From Anaeramoeba flamelloides (lineage: Eukaryota; Metamonada; Anaeramoebidae), in contig JANTQA010000023.1 of the NCBI GenBank assembly GCA_027625915.1, positions 13,578,001 to 13,642,000 on the forward strand: a stretch of 64,000 bases of DNA, read 5' to 3'. Under the pieces are notes generated by a model. The model was not told the origin of the DNA, did no database searches, and saw only the letters and a list, made by a program, of their open reading frames with translations. This document shows, one piece after another, positions 21,583 to 32,933 of this stretch (its first letter is position 1; every line of letters begins with the position of its first letter). The position numbers and the translations under genes are program-made.

Positions 21583-24500
21583 ATGAAAATTGAAAAGCTC
21601 CAAGCCCTACACTTTGCGGAAAACAAACCAAATTTAGATCCGACAAAATTGGTTATCGAGGCACTTCAAAAGCTCAACAAGGCGTCTACAAGAGAAGAAA
21701 CTATTGCTCAAATCATTAAAACGTACCCAGAATTGTGGAAGTGTTTTCTTTCTGTTTATTCTCAAAAGACAGCGCTAAGCTCAATTGGATCATTTTTATT
21801 CCAATTACAAAACAATAATTCATTTTATTTTGTCGATCAAAACAAGAAATACCAATTAAAACCAAATCTCAAGAACTTTAAATTTTTGGATCATCAGAAA
21901 AACAACAGCAACAACAACAACAACAACAAAAACAATGATGTTAAATTAAATCCAAACAAGAAAGATTTCCGACAATCAGCGAACAACCATAATTCAAATT
22001 TAAAAACCATTTCAAATGATACACTATTAAGCAGCCGTGACCACAATTTAGAACAAAGTGGTAATAATACAAACCAAGAAAAGACAATACCAAACAAAGA
22101 TCAAAATTCAAATCCAAACATCCTCAAGATGGATCAACTTCAAACACAACTAAATGCAAAGACGAAGGACGAAAACACCACAAATAGTTCTCTCTATGGA
22201 GAGTCCGTTTTAAAAGCACTTGGAATCCCATCTTCAAAGGATGAAATTATTGAAAAAGGCATTGAAATGTTTCCAAAATTATGGAAGAATTATACAAGTG
22301 CTTATTCAAAAAATGTAGCAAAGTATGTACCTTCCTGTCTTTTCTTTTCCCTTTTATGTTTCAGTTTATGTTACCTTTTATGTTGTTATTCTAAAATCTT
22401 TTTCTCAAACCTGAACTTTTGATTGGGGAAGCAGCGTATTGATTAAAATACCTGGCATGAAAAATAATCCCTGTAACGATTTTTTATTGTTAATATTCGG
22501 AAAATTGTTTGTGTAATTGCTGAATATAATTTTCTTTTATTTTTGAAACAATCTTTTGAAAATTATAACTCATCACTTATTAGAATGATGATTAATTAAA
22601 TTACACATGTTCGGAATAATATTCAATCAATCAAAAAATCAAAGAATAAAAAATCTATTATTTTCCAAATTCTAACTAATCTCGAAAAAAAGCCATTGTT
22701 TTTTTTTTTGAAAAAGTAGATCTACTAGATTACCAAACAATTAAATGAGTATTCTCTCTAGATACCCCAATTTGATGAACTTTGTGTAGGTTATTACCAA
22801 GAAAGTTCATAAAAAATTTGAACAAGTTAGAAAAAGGATTTGATTTTAATTATTAAGCAATTCCATAACAATTTTCCAAATATTAACAATCAAAAATCTG
22901 GTCAGGGATTATTTTTCATGCCAGGTATTTTAATCAATAGTCTATTTACAGTTTCCATTGGAGAAAAAACCAAAACTAACAATCTTTTTTTAGTCATTTG
23001 TTTTACTGGCCTTTCAATTTTAAATGGGGAAAAAATTTCATTTTTCGTTTTTTGGTTTTTACAAGATTTATTTACAAAGGAATAAATTGAAAATTTTGAT
23101 CGTTTTGTCTTTGGGTGTTGCCCTTTTTATTGTTCTTAAACATATACTTTAACTGCACTGACAATTCGAAATGAAAGGAATGTTGAACAACAGTCAAATC
23201 TGGAAAAAGATGACGAGACGTAAAATTTATTCATTCTAAATTTCAAATACCAGTAAAATACGCCACTAAAAGAAATCATTGATAATTGTCTTATTGGAAT
23301 TTTAAAACGTATAAATTTTACATCATATTCATTGTTTTTCATATTTACTCTCAAATCTATAACTCGAAAAATTTCAAAAACCCAGACAATCCAATTTTTT
23401 TTGATCAATCGAAAATATTATCAAAAATAGGAAAATATATTCCAGACATTTTAAAAAAGGAAGGAATCAACACTTAAACGCGTGGTAAGAGGGTGGGGTG
23501 GGGATGAAAAGAACACCTTTCGAAAAAAAAAGTCCACACTTTAATAAAACACAAAACTTTTTGAAAGTTTTAATTCTAACAATCGAAAAAAATTAACAAA
23601 AAGTACTCACTTTTTATGAGTCCTTAATAAAATTCCTAAATAAAAAATTAGGAATTTGAGGAGTGCCTCCAAGTGCCTATGTTTTCTTGAGGTTTTCTAT
23701 TTCTTTGGAAAGTGTTCTAGGTTTTTTTGCGATTTTCTATTTTATTTGTGAAGTGTTCTAGATTTTTTTTTTTAAAGGGAAAATAAACAGAAAATTTTAA
23801 TAAATTTTCGGTTTATTTCAAAAACTCAAAAAAACCTAACAAAAATCTATTGATTTTCCAACTAAATAGAAAACTCAAAAAAACCTAAAACACTTCACAA
23901 ATAAATAGAAAACCTCAAAAAACCTAACGACATCTTTTTAAAATTTGAGAAATAAAAAGAAAATTTTTGAAATTTTCTGTTTATTACAAAAATTTAAAAA
24001 AACCCAATGGCAAACAAGAGGGATTAATAACCCCGCTCTTAAATAAAAATAAAAATAAAAAAAAAACCACCCACCCTTTTCAAATAGTTGGCCCATTTTA
24101 TAGATGGATTTTCAAACATTATCCCAATTAGAACACCTGATTGTTGCCCGGCGATTTATACATTTATCTTTAAAACTGGAATCAAATTTTTCTAATATTT
24201 CCAATTGATCAAAAAAAAATGGATTGTCTGGGTTTTTGAAATTTCAGAGTTTTAGATTTGACAGTAAATATGAAAAACAATGAATATGATGTAAAATTTA
24301 GACGCTTTAAAATTTCAATAAGACAAAATTAATTTTTGTGAAAACTTCTTTATGGACCGAGCCATTGCTGTTAAAAAATAAAATTGAAATTGAAAAATAA
24401 TTTTTTACTATATTTTCATTACAAAAACCGAATTTTAATTAAAAACAAATCAACCTATGGTGTATGATATATTTCTAAAAATTAATAATGAAGAACGAGG

Positions 24501-27500
24501 AAATGTATTGAAAAAACGCCAAATAACTGCAACTGGTTACCAATTTAAATCACACTAAATTATGATTTTCAAAACAATGATGTCAGTTTCGAAGTGTCGC
24601 TCTTTGAAACTTTTTGAGATCTCGAAGATTTTTAATTTTCATTTTTTTCATTTCTCAAATGAAATGTTTTGATCTCAAGAATATTACAAAACTCCCACTT
24701 TAACAAATATTAGAGGGCTACAAAACAACCATAAATTAGATTGAATCATATTAAATTGATTTTTTACTTACAGAAAACAATTTGTTTTAAATTGAAGAAA
24801 TTTAAACATGGTAAAATCAAAAAAATACAAAAGATTATAATTTTAATCAAAGATGATTTTTTATTTTTGGAAACACCTTTGTCTTTGATATTCTTTAATT
24901 TGTCTTTTTAGTAAATTTTGTAATTTTATAATCGTTGAATTTTTTTTTATATTTTACATTTTTTGTAATTGCGATCCTCAAAATTTTTTTTTAAATTTCA
25001 ATTTTTTGCTAAAGAGATCCTAAAAAAAAATTTTTTTTGTTGTTATTTGAATTTTTGTCTTTGAGATACAGTGAATTTTGCTACTTTGGATTTTATTTTT
25101 TTGATATAAAATTTATTATGAAATTACCCTAATTTGAAATTATTTGAAATTGAAATCCTCCGAAAATTATTTTTTCCAGTTTTGGAATCTTTGGATCTTT
25201 ACTAGAATTTCTTTTTAATTGTCTCAACCAAAAGAAGTTCAATTTCAAAATATCATTTTTTCTAGAGAGCAAGTCACTTCTCGAGTATGGAGCCTAACCT
25301 ACTGCAAGTGACTCGGCCCTTAAGAAACCAACCACAACCGAGTATACCGCTGAACAGTTCTATTAAGAATCAATTTTACACCGCGACGGATGTTTATAAT
25401 ATGGGCGGATTATAAAACATGGAATTGAAAAAAAAAAAAAAAAAAAAATGATTCATGATTAAACAATTTCCAAACCCCCTTCTTTTTTAGCAAAGATGGC
25501 ACTTTGTTTCTAGTTTCCAACCATAAACTGCCAAATTTAAAAATGTACATTTTTATTTAAAGGTGTAAAATTGTAAAATTGTCACACCCTCACAGAAATG
25601 ACAGCTTAACCTATTTTAGAACCAGAATTATTGTGTTTTAATAAAAAAAAAATCAAAAAATAATTTTGAAAAATTGACTTTTGTTGAGGAGTCAAAAATT
25701 AGTTTTTTTATTTTGTTAATTTTATTTTTTGAAATTTTGCCCTTTTTTTTTACTTGGTTAGTAAACGAATAAGAGCCCCCCTTTGTAATATTGCAAATTG
25801 TTAAGAATATGATTTTAATCAAATATTTTTACTAGAAATAATAAAAAAAAAAATTATATATTTTTTCTTATTATTTAAGGAAGGAGTCGTAAGCACCCTT
25901 TTTACTTTAATTACTAAATTTTATATTTTGAAAATTTATAAAGACTCAAAAACGTGTTTATGATTCACCGGGGATAACAACGTTGGGTTATCCCCTTTTC
26001 TAATATTATTAAGAATGCCATTATACTTTTATCAGCATGAAATATTAATTCTTTTGAATTCTGAAAAACCGAGGTATACGGTTTATTAATATTATTATTA
26101 AGATAATTTTTAATAAATTTTGTCGAGCAATGCCAAGTACCCATAGTTATTTAATTCTTATTTTGTTTAGAAAAGCAATAGATTTTCCAAAAAAAAAACA
26201 AAATCACATAAAAACTCTAGAAAACCCAACAATGGCTTTCTAGAATTTTTAGGAATAAAGGGAAAACAAATATTTTATCCAATTCTTTTGAATTCTGAAA
26301 AAGCTAAAGGTTTATTTTTTTTTTTTAATTATTGTTTTTGTTTCTAAAAATCTATCGATTTTCTAATCATTTCAACAAGTAAAAAAAAACCTAACGTCGC
26401 CTTTTCAGAATTCAAAAGGATTGGATAAAATATTTGTTTTCCCTTTATTCCTATAAATTCTGGAAAACCGAACGATATTTACAGATCATACTTAATTTTT
26501 TGCTTTGTCAATTTTTGAGTTCAGCTTCTAATTTTTTTGATTCCCAATTAATATTTTGAGAATCATTTTCACTAAACTGTAGAAATTCAATAATTTTATC
26601 AAAACCTAGAATTTTTAATTTTTGACTTAATTTAAATAATCTTTTATCGATTGTTATTCGAGATGAATCAATTCAAAATTATTAAAAAAAAAATATTTTC
26701 AATATTCTAAACTAATTAATTTGCAATTTCTATTTATTTTATTATATTATTTTCAATAGAAATAAATTTGGGAATTTCTTGATTAACAGATCTGAAATCA
26801 ATTCAAACAAATTTCATTATAACAAAAAAACAAATAAATATAGATTAAATAATAATAATAATAACCAGTATGAAAGAAAAGAAGGCAACCATACGAGTAA
26901 CATAGAAACCAAACAAATGGGATTGGCAATCAAAGCGGAATTAATCAAACAAAACACCTCGCTGCCAACGAATTTCGAAAACAATACCAAAAACCACGAT
27001 ACCAATAATATATCAAACATCGATAATAGAATCAATTATACCAGTATAAACAAATCTAATACCCAAAACAATGTATCTCATACAATAAACATGGTGAATA
27101 TACCAAACACAACCACACACCCAAACACAAAAAACATTAAGAATAATGGCAGATTAACAAATCTTCGAAATACCACGAATAATTGGACACCAAGAAACAC
27201 TCGAAATTCAAAAAAAATACAACACCCTCCCCAATTATTAGATAACAAAAACCTTGTCAACAATTTGAAAAAACAAACGAAAAAAGAAAAGGTCAAATTA
27301 AATTCAAATGCAAAAAAACGAAAAATATTAAACCAATTAATTGACGAAAGAATGGGATCTAGAGAGAAAGGATGGATTTATGGGAAATCGATTATTAAAG
27401 CACTGGGAAGACCATGCTCGAGATCAGAAATAATTGATAAAGGCAAAGATCTCTTTTCAATCTTATGGAGCTGTTACCATGACACCTATTCAAATCTATC

Positions 27501-27610
27501 TGAAGCCGAAAGCTTTTTTGGCCGAATTCTGATCCCATCAAATATTAAAAGCCATGGTGTAAATTTAAAAGACGGGTTATATTTTATTCATGAAAAACAA
27601 GATCATAATA

Positions 27611-27648
<38 letters not shown>

Positions 27649-28740
27649 TACAAAATGAAAAAAAATAAAAAAAAAACTAAAGAAAAATCATATGTAATAA
27701 AAACAAAACTACCCGCAAGTGAAAAAAAGAGAAGAACAAGCAAAAGATTAAAAAATAAAAAAAAAATTGTTAAATTTTCTGAAAAAGATCCTAAAATTAC
27801 TCAAACACAAAACAAACCTGTAAAGCAGGAACACCAAACAAATTCAATATTAAAAGAAGCAATTTTGAATAATATTAATAATAACAATAACCAACAGAAG
27901 CAAGATAATAAAATAATCAAGGAAAATACTAATAAAATTTTACAAACTAATATTCAAGATCGAAATTTAAACCAAACAATAATCGAAAACCTAAACATAA
28001 ATCGAAACGAAAACGAAACAATAAACACTTCTAATCAAACAAGTTTCAAAAAACAATTAGTGACAAAATATTTTAATAACCAACAGATAATAAACCCCAC
28101 TGAAATAAATAGACTATACAACGATAGTGTTCCCAACAACCAAAAAAACAATTCAACCAATCAAATAAATACCAATACAAAAGAAAATCATGTTAATAAT
28201 AACAAACAAAATGAAGAATTTAATCAAAAATTTCCAAAAAACACTGTTGGTAACTTTCCCAACGAAGAACGAAAACGAACACATTTGCATTTCAATTCCC
28301 AGCCCCTGGAAGAACAATCACAGCAAAAAACGATTAAATCTAAGAAATATAACTCACAAATTACTAAAAAAAGAAGAAGAAATAAAAAAAGAAAAAAATA
28401 TAGATCATCATCTTGTAAACGAAATTATCACAAACCAACAAATTCTCCCTATTCAATCATTTATTCTGACAAAAATATAATAATTCTCGAAGAAGAAGAT
28501 GACGACGACAGTGATGAAGAAGTTGCACACGAAGATATTTATAAAAATTGGATTTTAAACGCATATCAAACACTTTTCCAATTAAATTTAAAACCAAAAA
28601 CCTATAAAAATATTTTTAATGAAATTTCAAGAGGTAACCAAACAATAATACACCAATTAAACAATATTAATAGGGATTCTGAAAAGAAAAAATTATCAAT
28701 TTTGCAATTATTATTACAAATTAATCCAATAGACAAATGA
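21583..28740 (+). CDS. LW-domain protein: Asn-rich, three copies of an unrecognised winged-helix-like domain
   Basis: I do not recognise this family. Exon 1 (21583-22322) and exon 2 (26790-28740) join in phase 2 at donor 'aa|gtatgt' and acceptor 'cttgattaacag', giving ~896 residues. The open frame continues upstream of the ATG to a possible acceptor ('tttttcaaaatcccaccag', 21533-21555), so an earlier exon is possible. Domain copies: residues ~22-94 (LVIEALQKLNKASTREETIA, YPELWKCF, FYFVDQNKKYQLK), ~202-246 (LYGESVLKALGIPSSKDEII, FPKLWKNY, cut by the intron) and nt ~27376-27590 (IYGKSIIKALGRPCSRSEII, FSILWSCY, DGLYFI). The pattern (helix, S/T-x-x-E-I helix, LW, a later F-x-x-L and a terminal Y-F-V/I strand) resembles winged-helix folds such as HARE-HTH; that is inference. 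Between domains are poly-Asn runs; a basic KKRRRNKKRKK cluster near the C-terminus suggests nuclear location, followed by an acidic EEEDDDDSDEE stretch. The second copy lacks its wing, so an exon may be missing, or these may be two genes. Confidence 0.55.
22439..22937. mobile_element. Repeat family R4, copy a (499 bp MITE)
   Basis: The ~80 bp inverted ends are ~95% alike: 'ttgattaaaatacctggcat' on the left and its complement at the right, followed inward by 'aaaaataatccctg'. TA flanks both ends (22437-22438, 22938-22939). It lies inside the putative 4.5 kb intron. Related copies at 32934-33414 and 58911-60060. Confidence 0.8.
23279..24333. repeat. Inverted duplication of a coding-like segment
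   Basis: The left arm (23279-23405) and right arm (24207-24333) are reverse complements at ~88% over ~125 bp. Read outside-in, both arms encode a similar peptide containing NFKNPDNP and FFDQ; the frame continues past each arm end into different sequence (left: SKILSKIGKYIPDILKKEG then TAA; right, minus strand: LEILEKFDSSFKDKC). This suggests a duplicated gene fragment rather than a simple MITE. No family recognised. Confidence 0.5.
23660..24010. repeat. R6 palindromic minisatellite, copy a
   Basis: Tandem ~40 bp units such as 'aggtttttttgcgattttct' and 'gtgaagtgttctag' on the left half, and the complement ('aaaactcaaaaaaacctaac', 'aacacttcacaaataaatag') on the right half, so the array folds back on itself. 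The same unit occurs at 32840-32930, 57255-57605 and in part at 26320-26400. Confidence 0.65.
24565..25435 (+). repeat. Repeat family R3, copy a
   Basis: About 870 bp matching 58090-58900 and the first and last parts of 30215-30735. Landmarks: 'tctcaagaatattacaaaac', 'gaaaacaatttgtt', and at the right end 'gtcacttctcgagtatgg', 'cttaagaaaccaaccacaa', 'gttctattaagaatcaattt' and 'gtttataatatg'. The right 170 bases are much richer in G+C than the rest and conserved best. Confidence 0.7.
25970..25995. repeat. Perfect GC-containing hairpin
   Basis: 'ggggataac' pairs with 'gttatcccc' around an eight-base loop. It stands alone in A/T-rich sequence inside the putative intron. Confidence 0.65.
26231..26469. 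mobile_element. Inverted-repeat element, ~70 bp arms
   Basis: 'ggaataaagggaaaacaaat' at about 26252 is mirrored by 'atttgttttccctttattcc' at about 26432, and 'ccttttcagaattcaaaagg' on the right matches 'cttttgaattctgaaaaagc' on the left. The centre holds an R6-like piece. Another partial arm occurs at about 26030-26070. Confidence 0.65.
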
Positions 28741-28989
28741 ATGAATTTTTTATTGTTTTATTATTATTAATATTTTGTAAAACGTTTTGTATTCCACCCC
28801 TTCATCATCTTATTTTTATTTTCAAAAATTATAAATTACATTAATCTTTATTATTTTTATAAACCATTAATATTTTCAAATCAGAGTAAATCCTAATTTG
28901 GAAATAATTCTAATAAACCTAATGTCTTTTTAATTTTCAATTTATTTTTATACAAAACATGTTTTTATATTTTTATTCAAAACCATTTT

Positions 28990-29500
28990 TCAAAAATTTT
29001 GACTCACTTTATAATGTTAATGGAAGTTGTTTGAAGTGGTTTGTTCCATATTCTTTTCACAAAAATATTTTCATCTAGTTTTGGATCAGATTCATTTTTT
29101 ATGATTTCTTCTAATTTTTGTTTTGCTTTTTCAAATTTACTTTTTCTTTTATTTTTATTTTTTTTTTTCAATTTTTTTTGAAATATTTTTCAATTTCAAT
29201 TTCAATTTTTTTTTTAAACAAAAGATCGCTGTAATAAAAAAAGAAAGATTTGAAAAGACAAATAATCTTTTTGGAAATTTGGACTATGTAATGTTTTTTA
29301 AACATGAATTTAATTATTGTCAAAAAACCTTATTGTTAAACTTTTTTTCAGTGAAAACATTTCAGTAATAAAAAATCGGCAATGCTCATTTCAAAAATTG
29401 TAACAGACTTTATTTTTTATTTTTTGTTTTTATTTTTTTTTTTATTTTTGAAAATATCAGGTTTTTAGAAATTATGAATGATATTAAAATTATTTGAAAA
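28990..29500 (-). repeat. Repeat family R2, copy a
   Basis: One of four copies (others 38130-38690, 44000-44610, 55190-55870), all in the same orientation. Landmarks: 'gactcactttataatgttaa', 'ttttggatcagattcatttt', 'aaaaatcggcaatgctcatt' and 'aatatcaggtttttagaaa'. On the minus strand this copy keeps an open frame (EEIIKNESDPKLDENIFVKR, then IWNKPLQTTSINII) ending at a donor-like 'aa|gtgagt' (donor G at 29007). Confidence 0.65.
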
Positions 29501-29890
29501 TCAGATTAAAAAAATTTTGTAATTTTTAAGTAAACTAAAATTCAAAATTTTCCACACAGCTAAAACGTTCCAAACAATCACAATAATACAATTTCATTGA
29601 AATTGGAGATAATTTTGATTTTTGTAAAATATGAAAATCATTTTTTCATCTTTTAATTTTTGTTTTCATTTTATTGTTTGAATTACGTAATTTGTTTGTT
29701 TCGTTGGATCAAAATATTTTTCAACCATCGATATTAGGTTAAAGTCAAGTTGTTCCAAATAGAAGAAATCCAATAAAATAAGTTGGTAGTATCTAACCAT
29801 TTGATCGATCAATATTCCTAAAAGAATTTCAACAAATTTACTAATGTATTTTTTTTGTTTTGCTCTCTCCAAAATTTTTAACACACCCAT
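29008..29890 (-). CDS. Putative small gene, unknown product
   Basis: A minus-strand ATG at 29890 opens a natural-looking frame (MGVLKILERAKQKKYISKF, LLGILIDQMVRYYQLILLDF, FDPTKQTNY). It either ends at TGA 29666 (74 residues) or leaves at a donor 'tac|gtaatt' (G at 29686, phase 0). A downstream coding-like stretch on the same strand (about 29160-29008, within R2 copy a) ends in 'gtgagt'. I could not establish the splice between them. No family recognised. That the second part belongs to a repeat family lowers confidence that this is one gene. Confidence 0.3.
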
Positions 29891-30214
29891 GATTTATTTG
29901 TATTGATAATTATTTATTTATTGTTTTGTGAGCATTGTGATTTATAAACAAGTGTAAACATTTCAATTGGTGAATGGTTCTAATTTGGTATTTCTTCTTG
30001 AATTGATTAAATAAGTTTTTTTTTTCACAAATCGAATTTTGGTTTGTTAAAAATTTTGAATTGGGGTTTATATAATAACAATCAAAAATGAATCAACATA
30101 TAATTTAAGATAGATTTGAAAAAATCAAAAATGAAAAAACAAGAAAGTTTTTTGAAAAAACACCAAAGACGGATACTCAATTTCCTATTAAAATTGTTAA
30201 AATATATAATTTTG

Positions 30215-30735
30215 AAGAAAATAATTGAGTTAGTTTCGAAGTGTTTTTATTTGTCAATTTTGATGATCTCAAAGATTTTTTTCAGTTTTTTCTTGTTTTG
30301 TTATCTCATGAGTAATTTTTATCAAAAAGAATTTATCAAAATCCTTACTTTGTCAGATTAAGAGAGTTACAATCTAACCACAAATTAGATTAAATTGAAC
30401 TAAATCAATTTTAAACTTTTAGAAAACAATTTGTTGTAAATTGAAGAAATTTAACCCTTTTGAAATTTAAAAAAGTAGAAGTAATTTTTTTATATTTAAT
30501 TGGATTTTTTGGAATTGGAATTATGTGGACCTTTTCATTATTAATTGAGTTTTTTGCTATTGGAAACCCACAAGGTTTTATCCTAAGAAGTGTTGTTATT
30601 AGATCATATAAATTTTTTAATGATAATCTTTGAATGATTTAAAAATAAAGTTCAATTTCACAATACCCTTTTTAGTGTCAATTCACTCCTTGGGTATGGA
30701 ACAAATTTGTGTTTTATGACACGACCCCTTATAAA
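30215..30735 (+). repeat. Repeat family R3, copy b
   Basis: Matches 24580-24820 at its left part ('agtttcgaagtgt', 'aaacaatttgttgtaaattg') and the 'ttcactccttgggtatgg' block of the R3 right end. It is shorter in the middle than copies a and c. Confidence 0.6.
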
Positions 30736-30783
30736 TTATTATTTCACAAAATCATTCAATAATGTTTTAGATAAATTTTGGTT

Positions 30784-31064
30784 TAAATTTACCAAAATAA
30801 GACAAAATTTCAATCGAGCACATTTGAAATCAAAATAATTGACTTCTGTAGTCTTAAAAATTGTCTTGAAAAGTCCAAGAAATACTTTGGTGAATATCTT
30901 AAACAAAAAGAGAACACGGAAGAAAGTTTCAAACATTGTCGAAAAAATTTGTTTTTTTTCTATTTGGAAGATATCGACACAGATCGATTTAAAAATTTTC
31001 GATTTAAAAATATAATTTCTCATTTTTTTAACTTTCCTTTATCAACCTGCTCTTTGTTTCAAAT
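30784..31064 (+). pseudogene. Coding-like stretch without start codon
   Basis: The plus-strand frame is open for ~95 codons (IIDFCSLKNCLEKSKKYFGE, YLKQKENTEESFKHCRKNLF, FYLEDIDTDRFKNF) and ends at TAA just upstream of the VPS9 gene. It has no ATG; it may be an orphan exon or gene remnant. The opposite strand also has a 94-codon ATG frame over nearly the same bases, but its composition is less protein-like. No family recognised. Confidence 0.3.
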
Positions 31065-31207
31065 TTAATTCTTTGTCAAACAATAGAATTAAAAATAATT
31101 TTAACAGGCAACTAAGATAAACAAAAAAAAACCAAGAAAAAGAAAAAGAAAAAGAAAAACAACAACCAAACAAATTTTCAAAAACTAAAAAAAAAAAAAA
31201 AAAAAAA

Positions 31208-32467
31208 ATGTCTTATGTTAATGACTTGTCTTCTCTAACCTTAGAGACAAACCCAATGTTTCAATCATTAAAAAGTAAATTTAAAATGATTTATGATGAG
31301 GTCTCCAAAAACCTCTATACGATTTGCATTCCGATCCCTGCTGCGCTCGAGAATTTAAAACTCACTCGAGACTTTATCCAGCTCCATTCTCTGCGGGAGT
31401 CACCTTTTTACAAGGGGGAATATGTCACGTTATTGGACGAGGATTTGGGCTTAATAGTTGATCGTTTGTTCATAACCCTTCACAGGGGATGGAAGGAAAG
31501 GCAGACTGTTCAGATCCTGCATACGGAGGTCTTCTATAACGAGGAGTATAAGCCCTTTTACGTGCACGTAATCACCGCACAGTTTTCTTCTGTGGGGTCT
31601 TTAAAATCAAGGCCGCCGACGCAAAAGCAAATCATGCAGCGGAAAACGTTTCAAAAGGCCAAATTGAGGATCACCCAAATGATCCCAAATCGCATTACTG
31701 TTGAAAGCTCGAGCAAATTTTGGAGCGACTTACTCAAGGAAGACAAAAAGTGGGTCAAATTTAATGAAAAGCTGAAGACCTTCAAGAATTGCTATGTCTT
31801 GACAAAAAAGTTCGAAAAGTATGCGAGTGCCCGCGTGCAACAGCTATTTACAGCTGCGGTCACCAATTTTATTGAGCCTGACGTTGTGCTGCGTGGGTTT
31901 CTACCTCGATCGCATTTAGGGCGAGGCATTCGAAACACACTCAGGGTTTACATTTTGGGCGAACTTGACTATTGGCCCAAGTTAGTTGAGTTTTACCAAA
32001 ATGAAAACGAAATTTGTGAAAACCAAATTAACACGTTGCAATCAGTGCCAACGGGCATCATTGGCATTGCAGAGCATTTTGTATTGGATTTTAAAAAGGC
32101 AATCAAAATGCTCAAAAAAATTACACAGGTCGACACTGCAATGGAAAAAATCCTTGTAATTGATACGACAATCATGTCGCTATCAGAAATCATTGAAGAA
32201 AAATTAGGAAGCGGCTTTTCACTCGCCACAGACGATTTGATACCTATCTTCACTTTTATTTTGATCAAGGCAAAAGTTCCTCACTTGTATAGCACAGCAA
32301 TCATGATTGAGCATTTTAATTTGTGTAACACCACCTCTTCAAAATATGGGTTTGAGATCACACTAATCGACTCAATAATTAAAAATTTAATTTTTGAAAA
32401 AAAATTATTTAATTTGTGGCAAAAGTCTTTAGATGAAAAGGGATCCACTTCTGTTGAATTAAAATAA
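31208..32467 (+). CDS. VPS9-domain protein, putative Rab5-type GEF
   Basis: Single-exon gene of 419 residues, ATG directly after a long A-rich leader. The C-terminal ~130 residues fit a VPS9 domain: AMEKILVIDTTIMSLSEII, then ATDDLIPIFTFILIKAKVPH, LYSTAIMIEHFN, YGFEITLIDSIIKNL. The conserved 'A-D-D-L-x-P' acidic motif, whose aspartate contacts the Rab, is present as ATDDLIP. VPS9 domains catalyse GDP release from Rab5/Rab21-type GTPases on early endosomes; that role is inferred. The N-terminal ~280 residues are mainly helical, with a basic centre (SLKSRPPTQKQIMQRKTFQK), and no other domain was recognised. GC content and codon choice are far above the surroundings, supporting a functional gene. 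'aataaa' follows the stop at about 32512. Confidence 0.85.
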   Translation: MSYVNDLSSLTLETNPMFQSLKSKFKMIYDEVSKNLYTICIPIPAALENLKLTRDFIQLHSLRESPFYKGEYVTLLDEDLGLIVDRLFITLHRGWKERQTVQILHTEVFYNEEYKPFYVHVITAQFSSVGSLKSRPPTQKQIMQRKTFQKAKLRITQMIPNRITVESSSKFWSDLLKEDKKWVKFNEKLKTFKNCYVLTKKFEKYASARVQQLFTAAVTNFIEPDVVLRGFLPRSHLGRGIRNTLRVYILGELDYWPKLVEFYQNENEICENQINTLQSVPTGIIGIAEHFVLDFKKAIKMLKKITQVDTAMEKILVIDTTIMSLSEIIEEKLGSGFSLATDDLIPIFTFILIKAKVPHLYSTAIMIEHFNLCNTTSSKYGFEITLIDSIIKNLIFEKKLFNLWQKSLDEKGSTSVELK

Positions 32468-32839
32468 AACTCGAAGCCTCAATTGTCAATACAATGTTGA
32501 GAAAGGTTTATTAAATAAAAAATTGTTTTTTTAATATCTTTTACAAATGGATTAATGCTTTTTAGAAAATTTCAAATAATTTTGCTTATTACCAAAATGT
32601 TCAAAAAAAAATTGTAATTTTGAATTTTTTTTCAAATTTGTTACTCTTGGAAATTTCTCATTAAACTTGATATTTCTTCAAATTGGATTAAAATGTGCAC
32701 TAATAACTTAATTTGATTTCAGAGTTTATCTTCAATTGTTATTTTTCGAATAAGATTAATTAAAATAAGAAAAAATCCAATTTTTTATTTTTTTTTGAAA
32801 ATTATTGAAGAGAGGTGATTCAACAAAATTATGCTCTGT

Positions 32840-32930
32840 TTGCCGTTAGGTTTTCTTGAGTTTTCTATTTATTTGGAAAATCAGTAAAGTGTTCTAGGTT
32901 TTTTTGAGGTTTTCTATTTTATTTCAAGAT
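32840..32930. repeat. R6 unit pair, copy b
   Basis: Two units ('ccgttaggttttcttgag', 'gttctaggtttttttgaggt') that run straight into the left end of R4 copy b. The complementary half seen in copies a and c is missing. Confidence 0.6.
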
Positions 32931-32933
32931 ATA

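Noticed and set aside
26817-27296. Antisense open frames rich in Leu/Phe/Val over the Asn-rich gene
   Set aside because: They are the complement of AAT/AAC/AAA-rich codons; low-complexity shadow of the real plus-strand frame.
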